A DNA stretch of 64,000 nt from Alligator mississippiensis (GCF_030867095.1 NC_081828.1:216535978-216599977), one strand, 5' to 3'; positions 21,847 through 31,140 are shown, numbered from the stretch's first letter. Notes: generated by a model from the sequence alone, not told the origin. Numbers and translations are program-made.

Positions 21847-22304
21847 CAGGGTTTCTCATCCTTTTTAGACTCAAGGCACCCATCAATTGACTTGAGGCAC
21901 CCCACAACTTCTGTAAATTAAGCAGCACTGCATTTCAAGAACTAATTCATAGAAAATGAGGGTTGGAAGGGACCTCAGGAGATCACATCTAGTCCAACCC
22001 CCTGCTCAAAGCAGGACCAGCTCCAACTACATCATCCCAGCCAAGCCTTTGTCTAGCCAGATTTTAAACACCTCCAAAGATGGAGACTCCACCACCTCTC
22101 TGGGTAACCTGTTCCAGTGGTTTACTAACCTCCTTGTGGGAAAGTTTTTCCTAATTTCTAACATAATTGATTTAGCACAGTGCTTACCTCTTTGCAGAGA
22201 GGCTGGGGAGTGGGCACAGGACAACAGCCAGCCTGAGCCTACACTTATCTCCTCATATGTGCTCATCCCCTCACAGCTCGCAACACCCCAGTTGAGAATC
22301 ACTG
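21847..22304 (+). mobile_element. hAT-type MITE, family A, split by a CR1 insertion
   Basis: The left part starts CAGGGTTTCTCATCC and continues TTTTTAGACTCAAGGCACCC; the right part ends CCCCAGTTGAGAATCACTG at 22304. About 220 bp of CR1 (21944-22165) separates them. Removing the CR1 gives roughly 236 bp, near the 271 bp of the best copy. Target duplications are not clear. Confidence 0.65.
21944..22165 (-). mobile_element. CR1 LINE 3' end inserted in a MITE
   Basis: Starting at ATTCATAG, it reads GGGTTGGAAGGGACCTCAGG and ATCTAGTCCAACCCCCTGCT, the reverse of the CR1 3' region, up to GTTTTTCCTAATTTC. It is 5'-truncated, inserted inside the family A MITE, and therefore younger than it. Confidence 0.85.
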
Positions 22305-22764
22305 GTGGAGACAGCGCTTTGCTGCCCGCAGGCATCTTTGCGACCTAGTAGGGCTTCACACCCCGAGTCAAAGGCAATGCTGCCAGCAGTACAGCCCCTC
22401 CTAGGGTTTGGGTCTGTGCTGACATGGAACAGTGCCAGGTCTCCTCGCTACCGCATGCCTGGGTTGGACTCCTTGGCTCTTCCGCGGCATGACTGAGCCC
22501 TCTCCCACCACCGTGTAGACACACCCTGACTGAGGCTGGCTGCACCCTCGAAATGGAAGTCCTGCATCCCTGCCATTATTCCACCTTTCCCTCCACCTCC
22601 TTCTGCCTTGCCCCGTTCTGGTTCGACTGAGGCCCCCCTTCCCTCCAGCCCTTCCTGAAGCACAGGCTCCGGGACATTTCCCAGTAGAGTTGTTTCCTGC
22701 TGCCATCTCCCTGGGCCCCAAGACCTACAGAGACCAGAGGGAGCCTGTTGTGAACAAGTTTAGG

Positions 22765-23085
22765 GGTTTCTAGACTGGAGCTAGCCTGTTCTCAGTGGGG
22801 GCAGATGACAGGACAAGGAGCAATGGGCTCAAGTTGCAGCAAGGCAAGTTGAGGTTGGATATGAGGAAAAGCTTTCTCAGGAGGAGGGTAGTAAAGCACT
22901 AGAACAAGTTACCCAGAGAGGTGGTGCAGTCTCCATCCTTGGAGGTTTTTAAGACCCGACTAGACAAAGCCTTGGCTGGGATGATGTAGCTGGGGCTGGT
23001 CCTGCTTGGAGCAGTGGGTTGGACTAGATGTGACCTCCGGAGCATCCTTCCTACCCGCATTGTCTGTGAGTCTGAGACAGGTCAG
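22765..23085 (+). mobile_element. CR1 LINE 3' end
   Basis: Landmarks in order: GGACAAGGAGCAATGGGCTC, GCAAGGCAAGTTGAGGTTGG, TTGGAGGTTTTTAAGACCCG, GGGTTGGACTAGATGTGACC. These are the C-terminal coding end and 3' UTR of CR1. The terminal octamer is decayed. Confidence 0.85.
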
Positions 23086-23254
23086 GACAGGGAGCTGATA
23101 TCATTAAGGCTCCAGCACCCGGGTCTGAGACCGTTGTTCTCTCTGGCTGATCAGAGAGAATCTGCAATTGAAGAGCTCAAGTCTCATTTCCAGGTGTAAT
23201 TTAAGGAATTGGTGGAGATCCTCGATTCCCTGGGGCCGCAGGAGACAGGGCAAG

Positions 23255-23485
23255 ACATCATGGGCTGAAACTGCAACCAGGGAGATTTCAGCTGGGGGTT
23301 GAGAAGACCTCTCCACCCCTGAGGGTGGGTCATCCCAGGAGCACACTGCCTGGAGAGACTGGAGAGCCTCTGTCCATGGAAGTGTCTAAGCGCATGCCAG
23401 ACAGACACTTGGCTGAACCAGCGATGCTGCTGCCTTGGGTCGGACTAGATGCGACCCCCAAGGCCCTGCCAGCCCCACTTACTTG
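23255..23485 (+). mobile_element. CR1 LINE 3' end, diverged
   Basis: TGGAAGTGTCTAAGCGCATG, ACACTTGGCTGAACC and GTCGGACTAGATGCGACCCC follow CR1 3' order. More diverged than the preceding copy. Confidence 0.55.
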
Positions 23486-24769
23486 TAGCTCGCAGTAGGA
23501 GCCTAAATACCCACTGGCTTCCATCATCCCCCTGCTTGCACTGGTATATATCACGTCAGGGCCTGCAAAATTGGTGCCCGGCCCCCTCCTGCTTACAAAC
23601 AGGAAAGATCATGAGCCCCGCTATATGCATATATATGAGGCTGGCAGGGGAGTAAAGTAAGAGGCCCAAGGTTGTGGGACAGGGCCAGATTCGGAGCCCA
23701 AAGCTATAATGCCAGGGCAGTGGGGACAGAGAGCTCAGCCTACAGCACTGCCCAGTTACACCACGCAGGCGTGTGCCTGCTCTGAATTCCCAGTTGGGAC
23801 AGGGAGACAACAGCCCTGAGAAGCCTCTGCCAACCCTGCCAAGGGTGAGAGGCCTAAAGCCAAAGCCAGTTCCCTTTATTTTGTCCAGGAAAGCCACAGG
23901 ACTCAGTAAACTACATTTAGCACCAGCTGGGGACTGCCGAGAGCCCAAGTATTTACAGTGCACGTTGGTTCCCTGCCTGGCACGGAGCGGGGTGACCCGA
24001 GATTCAGGACGAGATGCTCTCTGAGCTCCTTCTCAGCTTCTCCCTGCCAAGCCATACGTGCACAGAGACAAGGGAGGGGAGAACAGCAGGTTTGTGTCAG
24101 GCGACAGCTGGAAGAACAGAGCAAGCAGCACTCGGAGTCCATCAGCCGGTGCCCAGGCTGGCTCAGGGCAGAGCCCCGTCAGCCCTTCCTGGGGCCTTTG
24201 GTGGAGCTATGCTGGTTTACATCAGTTGAGGATTTGGCCCCTTGAGAAGCAGGGCTTGAGAGGGAGACCTGGGAAGGTGGTGTTCAAGGCTAGTTCTCGC
24301 TCCCCGTTTTGGACCCGCACAGAGCCCTGCAAGTTAAATCAGCTGCTCTGCCCACTGCCAACTTTCCAGCTATAGGATCTGGTCGTGGCCTTTCCTGCTA
24401 AAGGAGAAAGCTGTCTGCCAGCCAAAGCTGCTTCCCATGGAGGTCCGGGGAGATGGGGATCAAGTCCCCACTTAGCCTTGTCTACGAGGCAGTCAAAATC
24501 TCCGAGAGGAACAGAAAGGGCAGATGAAAGTAAGGAAGAGAGCATGCCGCAAGAAGCCAGGCTGGAAGAAAATGCTTCTGCCCATGCAATGAGCCCTTGG
24601 TCTATGCTCCTCCCATGTAGAGCTACATGAGCTGTTTGCTCCAGTCTCTTCCACCTCTTCGCTTATCCTTTCAGCTTCCCGTCCTGCTCTCCAACCTCTC
24701 CCAGCCTCCTTCCAGGGTCCTTGCCTGCCCAGCCCTCCCCCAAAATAAATAAACCTTGAATTTATCCCA

Positions 24770-24858
24770 GCCTATGGCTGTACTTACCCTGCTTGGTTTC
24801 AGAGGCTAAGCAGTGTCAGCCCTGGCTGGAGACCACCGGGGAACTCCAGCTGCCAGCC
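24770..24858 (+). repeat. 5S rRNA-derived SINE head or 5S pseudogene
   Basis: The order GCCTATGGCTGTACTTACCC, TTTCAGAGGCTAAGCAGTGT, then GGAGACCACCGGGGAACTCC, CAGCTGCC follows 5S ribosomal RNA from its 5' end to near its 3' end, with two internal deletions of roughly 17 and 10 nt. The intragenic A-box area (GGCTAAGCAG) is well kept; the C-box area is altered. In amniotes such a head is typical of AmnSINE1-like chimeric SINEs (5S plus tRNA plus conserved domain). I cannot confirm the tRNA or conserved part downstream, so a plain 5S pseudogene is also possible. Confidence 0.65.
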
Positions 24859-25304
24859 AAGCTGTGATAAACACTGGGTTAAATATTAGACTTCAGAGGC
24901 TTTATGTATGGAATGACTTCATTGCTGCTGCTGAGGTGACAGGAAGGAAGATAGAGGCCACAAAAAGAAATGGCTCTTACAAACCACCCCCTGATCTCTC
25001 TGCTTGCCCATACAGCCCCTTCCTTGTTCTTTCCTATAGTGGCTGAGCCGCTTTGGACATAGCTGCAAGAGCAGGTCGAGCTTCTCATGCTGAACATTAC
25101 CACCACAAACAGGTCTGCTGGTTTGCAGGGGACGGTCCAGCTGGCACTGACTGGGGGGTTTTGCCTCCCTCAGCAGCAGGGGCACGGTCCTGCGGATCTC
25201 CTGTGCATGTTTGAACACCTCCTTTCTGTCCTTGCAGCCGCAAGACGTTGGCAGGGCTCTCATGCCCCCGCTTTGCTCATGGGAGATGAGGGGGTTTGGT
25301 GATG

Positions 25305-25745
25305 TTTCAAGAACTGTGCTTGGTGACAGGACAAGAAGGCTGTTCACTCCGTTTCAAGAGCAGGTTGGCCAACACTTGGCTGGGATGGTTCAGATGGGAT
25401 GATCCTGTTTTGAGCAGGGGTTGGACTCGATGGGCGCGTCTACATGGGCATTAATGCACTTTAGTTAATGCCCATTAAATCTGGTACCTCCATTGTGAGG
25501 TACTAGGAAAATGTGCATTACCCTGTCTTAATGCGCATTAATTGAAGAGCATGGTTTTTAAGTAACGCTTAATGCACATTCGCCTATTTTAATGTGCATT
25601 AGCTAAATGGCGTGGATTTATTTTTAGTGACATTTTAATGTGCATTAAAATAGGCGAATGTGCATTAAAGTGCATGTGTAGACATGCCCGATGTGACCTC
25701 CGGAGGGCCCTGCCAGCCGGACTGTTCTGTGATTCTGTTGCTCAC
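25305..25745 (+). mobile_element. CR1 LINE 3' end, split by a MITE
   Basis: The left part reads CTTGGCTGGGATGGTTCAGA and ends GGGGTTGGACTCGAT at 25431. The right part resumes GATGTGACCTCCGGAGGGCC at 25690 and closes TTCTGTGATTCTG. Removing 25432-25692 restores the continuous CR1 order, so the MITE at 25432-25689 is younger. Confidence 0.85.
25429..25692. mobile_element. MITE with internal palindrome array, TTAATGYRCATTAA type
   Basis: The element proper is 25432-25689 (258 bp). The ends are GGGCGCGTCTACATG and the inverse of GGGCATGTCTACACATG. The flanks are GAT on both sides, and the interrupted CR1 contains one GAT, so a 3-bp duplication is read directly. The interior holds about eight TTAATGYRCATTAA-like half or full palindromes. 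Arms 25571-25601 and 25636-25666 are inverted copies matching at 29 of 31 positions, forming a long hairpin. No coding capacity. Confidence 0.85.
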
Positions 25746-26136
25746 AGCCACAGAGTTCAGCACCTGCGTATGGTTGTGCAGGATGGAGGTCTTCCATTGG
25801 AAACTCTTCTGAGCATGGGCTGGCTTTTGCTGTGGCCCCGATCAGCACACGCTCGCATGCACTGGGGGAAGCATACGCAGGAACAAGGCCTTGGCCACGT
25901 TCGCACTATGGGAAACATGCCCCATCCACTCAGTCCGCGTGCTGGAAAATACCAACACAGCCTGAGACCACTCTGCATATGAGAATGTGGTAGAGGCAAG
26001 GACCAGCTTCCTTCAGCTCATCAGAGACATGAAACAGGGTGTGCATTTCCTCAGTGCTGCTCTCAGGCCCAACACGAAGTTGCCCCAATCTCATTTGGTG
26101 CCTTCTGATGTGCCCGTTACAACCACCCTCACACAG

Positions 26137-26465
26137 AGAATCATAGACTCATAGACAATGAGAGTTGGACGGGACCTCAGGAGGTCACATCTAGTCCAAC
26201 CCCTTGCTCCAAGCAGGATCATCCCCAACTACATCCCAGCCAAGGCTTTGTCGAGCTGAGTCTTAAAGGCCTCCAAGGATGGAGAGTCCACCACCTCTCT
26301 GGGTAGCCTGTTCCAGTGTTTCACAACACCCCTAGTGAGAAAGTTTTTCCTAATCCACAACCTCAACTTCCCTTGCTGCAACTTGAGCCCATTGCTCCTT
26401 GTCCTGTTATCTGCCCCCCCTGAGAACAGCCCAGCTCCATCCTCTTTGCAACCCTCCTGCAAGGA
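26137..26465 (-). mobile_element. CR1 LINE (host copy), 3' part
   Basis: The reverse CR1 3' end begins at the GAATCATAGACTCATAG tail and runs to CATCCTCTTTGCAACCCTCC. It continues at 27412 after an interrupting plus-strand CR1. Open in part but with stops and frameshifts. Confidence 0.9.
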
Positions 26466-27411
26466 CCAGTGCTTTTCAACATCTTTATCAATGATTTGGA
26501 TGGGGGAGTGAAAAGCCAAGTTCGCGGATGACACCAAGTTACGGGGCCGTGTGGCCACACCAGAGGGTAGGCTGCTGATACAGGTGGACCTGGACAGGCT
26601 CGAGAGTTGGGCAGAGCAGAACCAGATGAAGTTAAACACTTCCAAATGTAAGGTGCTCCATCTGCGGGCAAGTAACCCTCAACATACACACAGGCTCGGA
26701 GGTGACAGCCTGAGCTGCACCATGGCTGAAAGGGACCTAGGGGTAATGACTGACCACCGCATGAACGTGAGCTGTCAGCGCGATGCGGTGGTCAGCAGGG
26801 CAAACAACAGGCTGACATGCATCAACTGACGCATCTTGTGTAAAACTAAGGAAGTGATACTCCCGCTGTACTCTGCACTGGTGAGACCACAGCTGGAGGA
26901 CTGCATCCAGTTCTGGGCACCCGCACTTCAACAAGGACATGGAAAAACTTGAGAGGGTCCAGAGAAGAGTCACTCGTATGATCAGGGACTTGCAAGGCAG
27001 GCCTTACGAGGAGAGGTTGAAAGACCTGGGCCTCTTTAGCCTAAGGAAGAGGAGGTTAAGAGGGGACTTGGTAGTGGCTTACTGAAGAGTGCATCAGGAG
27101 CTTGGTGAATGACTGTTCACTAGGGCAGCCCTGGGGAAGACCAGGACCAATGGATGCATACTCCTGGAAGGTTGCTTCAGGCTTAATGCCAGAAAAAACT
27201 CCTTCACAGTTAGGGTGTCCAGACTGTGGAATAAACTCCTTCCAGATGTGGTGCAGGCACCTACCCTGGAGGTTTTCAAGAGGAGACTGGACAGTCACCT
27301 CGCTGGGGTCACTTGACCCCAGTTGTCTTCCTGCCTAGAGCGGGGGGAGAGGGGGGGTTGGACCGATGATCTGCAAGGTCCCTTCCAGCCCCTACAACCT
27401 ATGAATCTATG
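26466..27411 (+). mobile_element. CR1 LINE inserted within another CR1
   Basis: A 5'-truncated copy that begins in the RT domain (CTTTTCAACATCTTTATCAA), passes a frameshifted catalytic region, then reads LDRLESWAEQNQMKLNTSKC, KCKVLHL and AERDLGVMTDHRMN before a stop near 26829. The C-terminal part follows in a broken frame, and it ends ACCTATGAATCTATG. AAGGA flanks both sides (26461-26465 and 27412-27416), a short target duplication. It belongs to a different 3'-end subfamily from the host copy. Confidence 0.9.
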
Positions 27412-27832
27412 AAGGAGTTGAAGCTGCTATTAAATCCCACCTCAGTCTTCTCTTCTGCAGACTAAATCAGCCCAGTTCCCTCAGCCTCTCTGCACCAGTC
27501 CTGTCCCCCAGCCCCACAACCATTTTCACTGCCTGCTGCTGGACTCTCTCCAACTTGTCCACATCCTTTCTGTAGTGGGGGCCCACAACTGGACACAAGA
27601 CTCCAGATGTGGCCTCCCCAGTGCAGAATAGAGGGGAAGAATCACTGCCCTCCATCTGCTGGCAACGCTCCTGCCAATGCAGCCCAGGATGCCGGTAGCC
27701 TTCTTCACAACAAGGGCACACTGCTGGCTCTATCCATCTTCTTGTCCCCTGCCCCCCCCAGGTCCTTTTCTGCAGAGCTGCTGCCCAGCCAGTTGGCCCC
27801 CAGCGTGACTTTGCAGGGGATGGTCAGACTGG
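27412..27832 (-). mobile_element. CR1 LINE (host copy), 5'-ward part
   Basis: It continues the minus-strand CR1 of 26137-26465. Landmarks on plus: TCAGTCTTCTCTTCTGCAGA, GCTGCTGGACTCTCTCC, ACAAGGGCACACTGCTGGCT, CCAGCCAGTTGGCCCCCAGC. On minus it encodes the distal RT and C-terminal region with stops. It ends around 27832. Confidence 0.85.
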
Positions 27833-28554
27833 TGTAGCTGTAGCCCCTTAGGAGCTCCGCGTATGCTCATTGTTAAAAGTCCCGTGGTTTCCCAGAGAGC
27901 TGGAGACAACCTAAGGGGAGGGGGTGGAAATTGGCACTAACCCTCCAGTGGCTCCTAGCGATGCTAATTATCAGCAGGAGACAATTAGCACCGCCAGGCA
28001 CCTGGCACGAACGAGGGATGTGTGATGATGTCAGCTGCAAACACATGAGTCACTTGGTCGGTGTGGCTCATCCCACTGGGTTCAACACTATTCATGTACA
28101 AAAATGTACTCACAGGCATCCATGTCTGGAGGATCGGGGCCAGTAGCGTGACTGAGGGTGAGGCACCAGGGCCATGTCAGCATTGCAGAAGGGTGCAAAG
28201 ATAGCCATGACCCCCAGTGTCACCCCCACATGATCCCAAACTCCCCCCTGCCAGCCCATGCCCATCACAGCATGAATTACATGCATGCCATTGCGCCCCA
28301 GGGATCCAGAAAGGGGTCACTCCCGAGATATCCAAGATACTTAACCACCTTCTGTACCACAGCTCTTTGACCTGGGATGCCTCCATTTTGGGGGTGGAGG
28401 ATGTCTCTATCCAGGCCCCAATTTCATCTCTCCATCCATAGCCCGCTGCATCCCAAATGCAGCTGTTGCCACAGACAAGGTCGTTGTGGACAGTTTGCTA
28501 AAAGCATCGGCTCAGGGCTCAGCAGCCAAACAAAATGGTAGGGATGATGAGGAA

Positions 28555-28680
28555 GGGAACTGTGAACAAAACAGGAAGTTTCATGACGCCCTTTGTACAT
28601 CCACGGTGCATCCACGCCTCGAGTGCTGTGCTCGGTTGTGGTCCCCGCGCCCCGAAGGCACGGCCACCGCTCTGTGAAGG
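28555..28680 (+). mobile_element. possible degenerate CR1/L2-type RT fragment
   Basis: A short stretch translates to VHPRLECCARLWSPRPEG, which resembles the LVRPxLEYCVQxWxP block of CR1/L2 reverse transcriptases. It is too short and diverged to be sure. Confidence 0.3.
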
Positions 28681-28914
28681 AGCTGCCCGCTGAGGTCCCC
28701 TGTGGCTCTCGGGATCCATGGCGCGACACGGGCCTACTTGATGTGCATTGGGAACGTGGCCCGGCAGGCTCAGTGACCGCCTGGATGTTGTCACGGAGAA
28801 CTTGGCCGTGGCTAGAGTGGCCGGGAGTTGCTCCAAGAACACAGGGCAGTTGCATTTAGTCAGTGTCCGCACCGCCATGAATGTTACGTGTCTCCTGAGG
28901 CTGGGGGCCCACGG

Positions 28915-29130
28915 CGAGCTCCCACAGGCAGCGATGGCAGGCCGAGCGAGGAGCTCCCGCAGGCAGCCGCAGCGGCATGAATCCTGGGGGGCACAGTGAC
29001 CTCCTGCAGGCAGCGGCGGCAGCGGTGTTGGTGAGTGGTGGTGAGCGGAGAGCTCCCGCAGGTAGCCGTGGTGGCATCGGTGGTGGTGGTTGGATGGACA
29101 GCGCTGACCGGCGGTAGACGACCACCCGCA
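28915..29130. repeat. irregular GC-rich duplications (CCGCAGGCAGC units)
   Basis: Four copies of a CTCC(C/T)(G/A)CAGG(C/T)AGC unit have CAGG at 28925, 28960, 29007 and 29059, with GGTGGTGG-rich fill between. Spacing is irregular. The arrangement opens spurious frames on both strands. Confidence 0.5.
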
Positions 29131-29349
29131 GACGCCATCGGCAGCATCGACGGTGGCCAGCGGTGATCGGGGACCGCCGGCATTGTTGCTGGCAAGGGGG
29201 CGGTGAGTGGCGACCCCCGGCAGTGCCGGGGATGCTTTTTGCAGGGGGTGCACGTGCACCCCACGCATCGGGGATGCCAAATGGAGGACATCAAGGCATG
29301 TGGTTTCCGATCGCTGGAGGACGGAGGACCAGAAACCCAGGCTGTCCCC

Positions 29350-29640
29350 TCTTAGCCCGGAGGCGAGGAGCAGCCCGGGCCGTGGGCGCGGGCCCGGCGA
29401 GGCGGGCGGGGGCAGCAGGTGGCGGCGGGGGCGGGGGGCGGAGCCGAGGGCGGGGCGGGGGCGGGGCCGGGCTCGGGCGGCGGCGCCGGCAGGTGAGCGG
29501 CGGCAGCGGCGGCGGGGCCGGACGGGCCGGGCGGGCCATGGCCTCCAAGGAGCGGCTCTACGAGCTCTGGATGCTGTACTTCGCCAAGGTCAGCCCGCCC
29601 GCGGGGCGTGCACCGGGCCGGGGCCGGGGCCGGGGCTGCA
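29350..29640 (+). promoter_or_regulatory. NBEAL2: CpG island and presumed core promoter of NBEAL2
   Basis: This is a very GC-rich, CpG-dense, TATA-less block directly upstream of and over the NBEAL2 start codon. Several GC boxes (GGGGCGGGG and GGGCGGGGC types) lie at about 29425-29480, and a CGGCGGCGGC stretch follows. The transcription start is not visible from sequence. Confidence 0.7.
29538..29588 (+). CDS. NBEAL2: NBEAL2 exon 1 (coding part; BEACH-domain protein N-terminus)
   Basis: This exon encodes MASKERLYELWMLYFAK, 17 residues that match the start of neurobeachin-like 2, where human exon 1 likewise codes 17 residues (beginning MAASERLYELW). NBEAL2 is a very large cytoplasmic BEACH/WD40 protein needed for alpha-granule formation in megakaryocytes; its loss causes gray platelet syndrome in people. 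The exon ends with the phase-0 donor AAG|GTCAGC (GT at 29589-29590). The ATG is in a strong context (G at -3, G at +4). The frame is open upstream to 29163 and downstream to 30560, but those parts are promoter and minisatellite. Divergent orientation from CCDC12 matches the human locus. Exon 2, expected to start near Lys-Asp-(Leu/Val)-Gly-Tyr-Leu, was not found in the window. The short length limits certainty, but residues, splice phase and neighbour all agree. Confidence 0.88.
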
Positions 29641-30335
29641 CGGATCCGGAGTGGAGCTGGGCAGCGTGCACGGGGGGAGGGGGCACGGATCCGGATCGGA
29701 GCTGGGGAGCTTGCACGGATCCAGAGTGGAGCCCGGCAGGGTGCATGGGGCTGGGGGGGGGCACGGATCCAGATCAGGACCGAGCACATGTGGGTGCAGG
29801 GGGACACGGATCCGGACTGGGGCTTGCACGGCTCCGGAGTGGAGCTGGGCAGGGTGCATGGGGCTTGGGGGGGGCACGGATCCAGATCAGGACCGAGCAC
29901 ATGTGGGTGCAGGGGGACACGGATCCGGACCGGGGCTTGCACGGCTCCGGAGTGGAGCCAGGCAGGGCGCACGGGGCTGTTGGGAGGACACGGATCCGGT
30001 TCAGGACCGGTCACACGGGGCTTCGGGTGGGGGGCAGGGATCCAGATCGGCACAGGGGATGGCGCGTGGGGCCGGGTCAGGGCTGGGGGGGGGTGTGGAT
30101 CCAGAGTGGAGCTGGAGGGGGGGCGCAGATCCGGTTCAGGGGCAGGCTGGGGGGGGGGGGGTATGGATCCGTATCAGGGCAGGGTAGGGCACAGGGACCT
30201 GGAGGGGGGCACAGATCGGGATTGGGCAGGGTGCACGGGGCTGTATGGGGACATGGGTCCGTCCCGGGGCCGGGCAGGGTGCGCAGGGCTGTGCTGGGGA
30301 CCTGGATGCAGATTGGGGCCGGGCTGGGGGGGTTC
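29636..30335 (+). repeat. GC-rich minisatellite with 113-bp higher-order repeat in NBEAL2 intron 1
   Basis: About a dozen units, each with GGATCC (CACGGATCCGGA or CACGGATCCAGA), occur every 25-70 bp, starting within about 50 bp of the exon 1 donor. AGATCAGGACCGAGCACATG recurs at 29771 and 29884, giving a 113-bp higher-order period with only a few differences. It creates several overlapping open frames of more than 300 codons, all rejected as genes. Confidence 0.9.
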
Positions 30336-30805
30336 ACAGACCTGGAGTCAGTCAGGGATCGTCACCCCCGTCAGGGATCAGCCAGGACGCTCCCGAGGGG
30401 CGCGGGGGACCCCGCGTGGGTGCGGCGCTGCACCTGCCGGGCGCGCGGGCAGGAGCCGGCACTGCCTGGTGCAGGGCTCGCCGGGCCCTGCTCGGCTCAG
30501 CTCGGCCTCCCCCTGCCCGTGGGCTTCCCAGGGCCACCCCCGGGGGTCTGGGCTGCCTGAAGCCTTTCCCTTTGGCAGTGACGAACTTCGGGGACTCTTC
30601 CCCAAGCCGCCCAACGGGGAGACGCATCTGTCCCTTCAGCGACTTGTGGGTGTCCGAGGGACCGAAGTTGCCTCTTGCAGGATCCTGCCCGGTGTGGGGC
30701 GGCCGGCAGGAGCCCGTGCGTTCCCGTGGAGCACGTCCCCGTCCCCCCTGGCATGTTTATTCAGTGGCCAGGCACCCCCTGCCCTCCCCCCCTGCCTCCA
30801 GACAG

Positions 30806-30834
30806 CTCCTCTCCTCTCCTCTCCTCTCCTCTCC
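30806..30834. repeat. (CTCCT)n microsatellite
   Basis: Nearly six perfect pentamer units, CTCCT, within pyrimidine-rich sequence. Confidence 0.9.
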
Positions 30835-31140
30835 GTCTCCGGCGAGCTGGCACGGCTGCTGCGTGCCCGCTCCCTTCCCCTGGCGCGGGGCTGACAGGCC
30901 GCGACAGCCGCGCTTTGTTTTAGCGCTGTCAATGCGGCATCAGCTGGGGGAATTCCTCCTTTGTTCGGGAGAGGAAGTTGTCTTGGCTCCTCGCATACTA
31001 ATAAAGTGGGTTCGGTGTCTCGGGGCCAGGCGACAAACCCTCGCTTCTTTGGGGAGACGTGCGTGGGTCTCTCCTGCCCTCCTCCGCCGCTTCCTTGTTC
31101 GCTCGGAGAGGAGTCCTGAGCTGGCGTCGCCCCGAGTCAA

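Larger units (their letters stand above)
13833..29537. other. divergent intergenic region between CCDC12 and NBEAL2
   Basis: This is about 15.7 kb between the two start codons, including both promoters and 5' UTRs whose limits are not visible. It is filled mainly with repeats listed separately. Stretches where I see nothing identifiable are 14590-15190, 16700-17620, 18000-19330, 19680-21838, 23490-24765, 24860-25300 and 27840-28550. No conserved coding exon was recognised. Confidence 0.7.

Noticed and set aside
26551-26829. 92-codon plus-strand frame as a host gene
   Set aside because: It is the decayed reverse transcriptase of a CR1 LINE, flanked by further CR1 sequence in broken frames.
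28519-29294. 253-codon and 136-codon minus-strand frames
   Set aside because: They lie over GC-rich irregular duplications, with no resemblance to a known protein and low-complexity composition.
29692-30100. Minisatellite units as a satellite centromere block
   Set aside because: The array is only about 0.7 kb, within a gene, next to a CpG island.
30545-30560. Acceptor-like CTTTCCCTTTGGCAG as the start of NBEAL2 exon 2
   Set aside because: The following translation does not resemble the expected Lys-Asp-(Leu/Val)-Gly-Tyr-Leu start of exon 2.
29163-30894. Open frames of 465, 428 and 326 codons on the plus strand and several on the minus strand
   Set aside because: They span the CpG island and the 113-bp GC-rich minisatellite, are open in several frames at once, and have repetitive composition. 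Only the 17 codons at 29538-29588 match a known protein.
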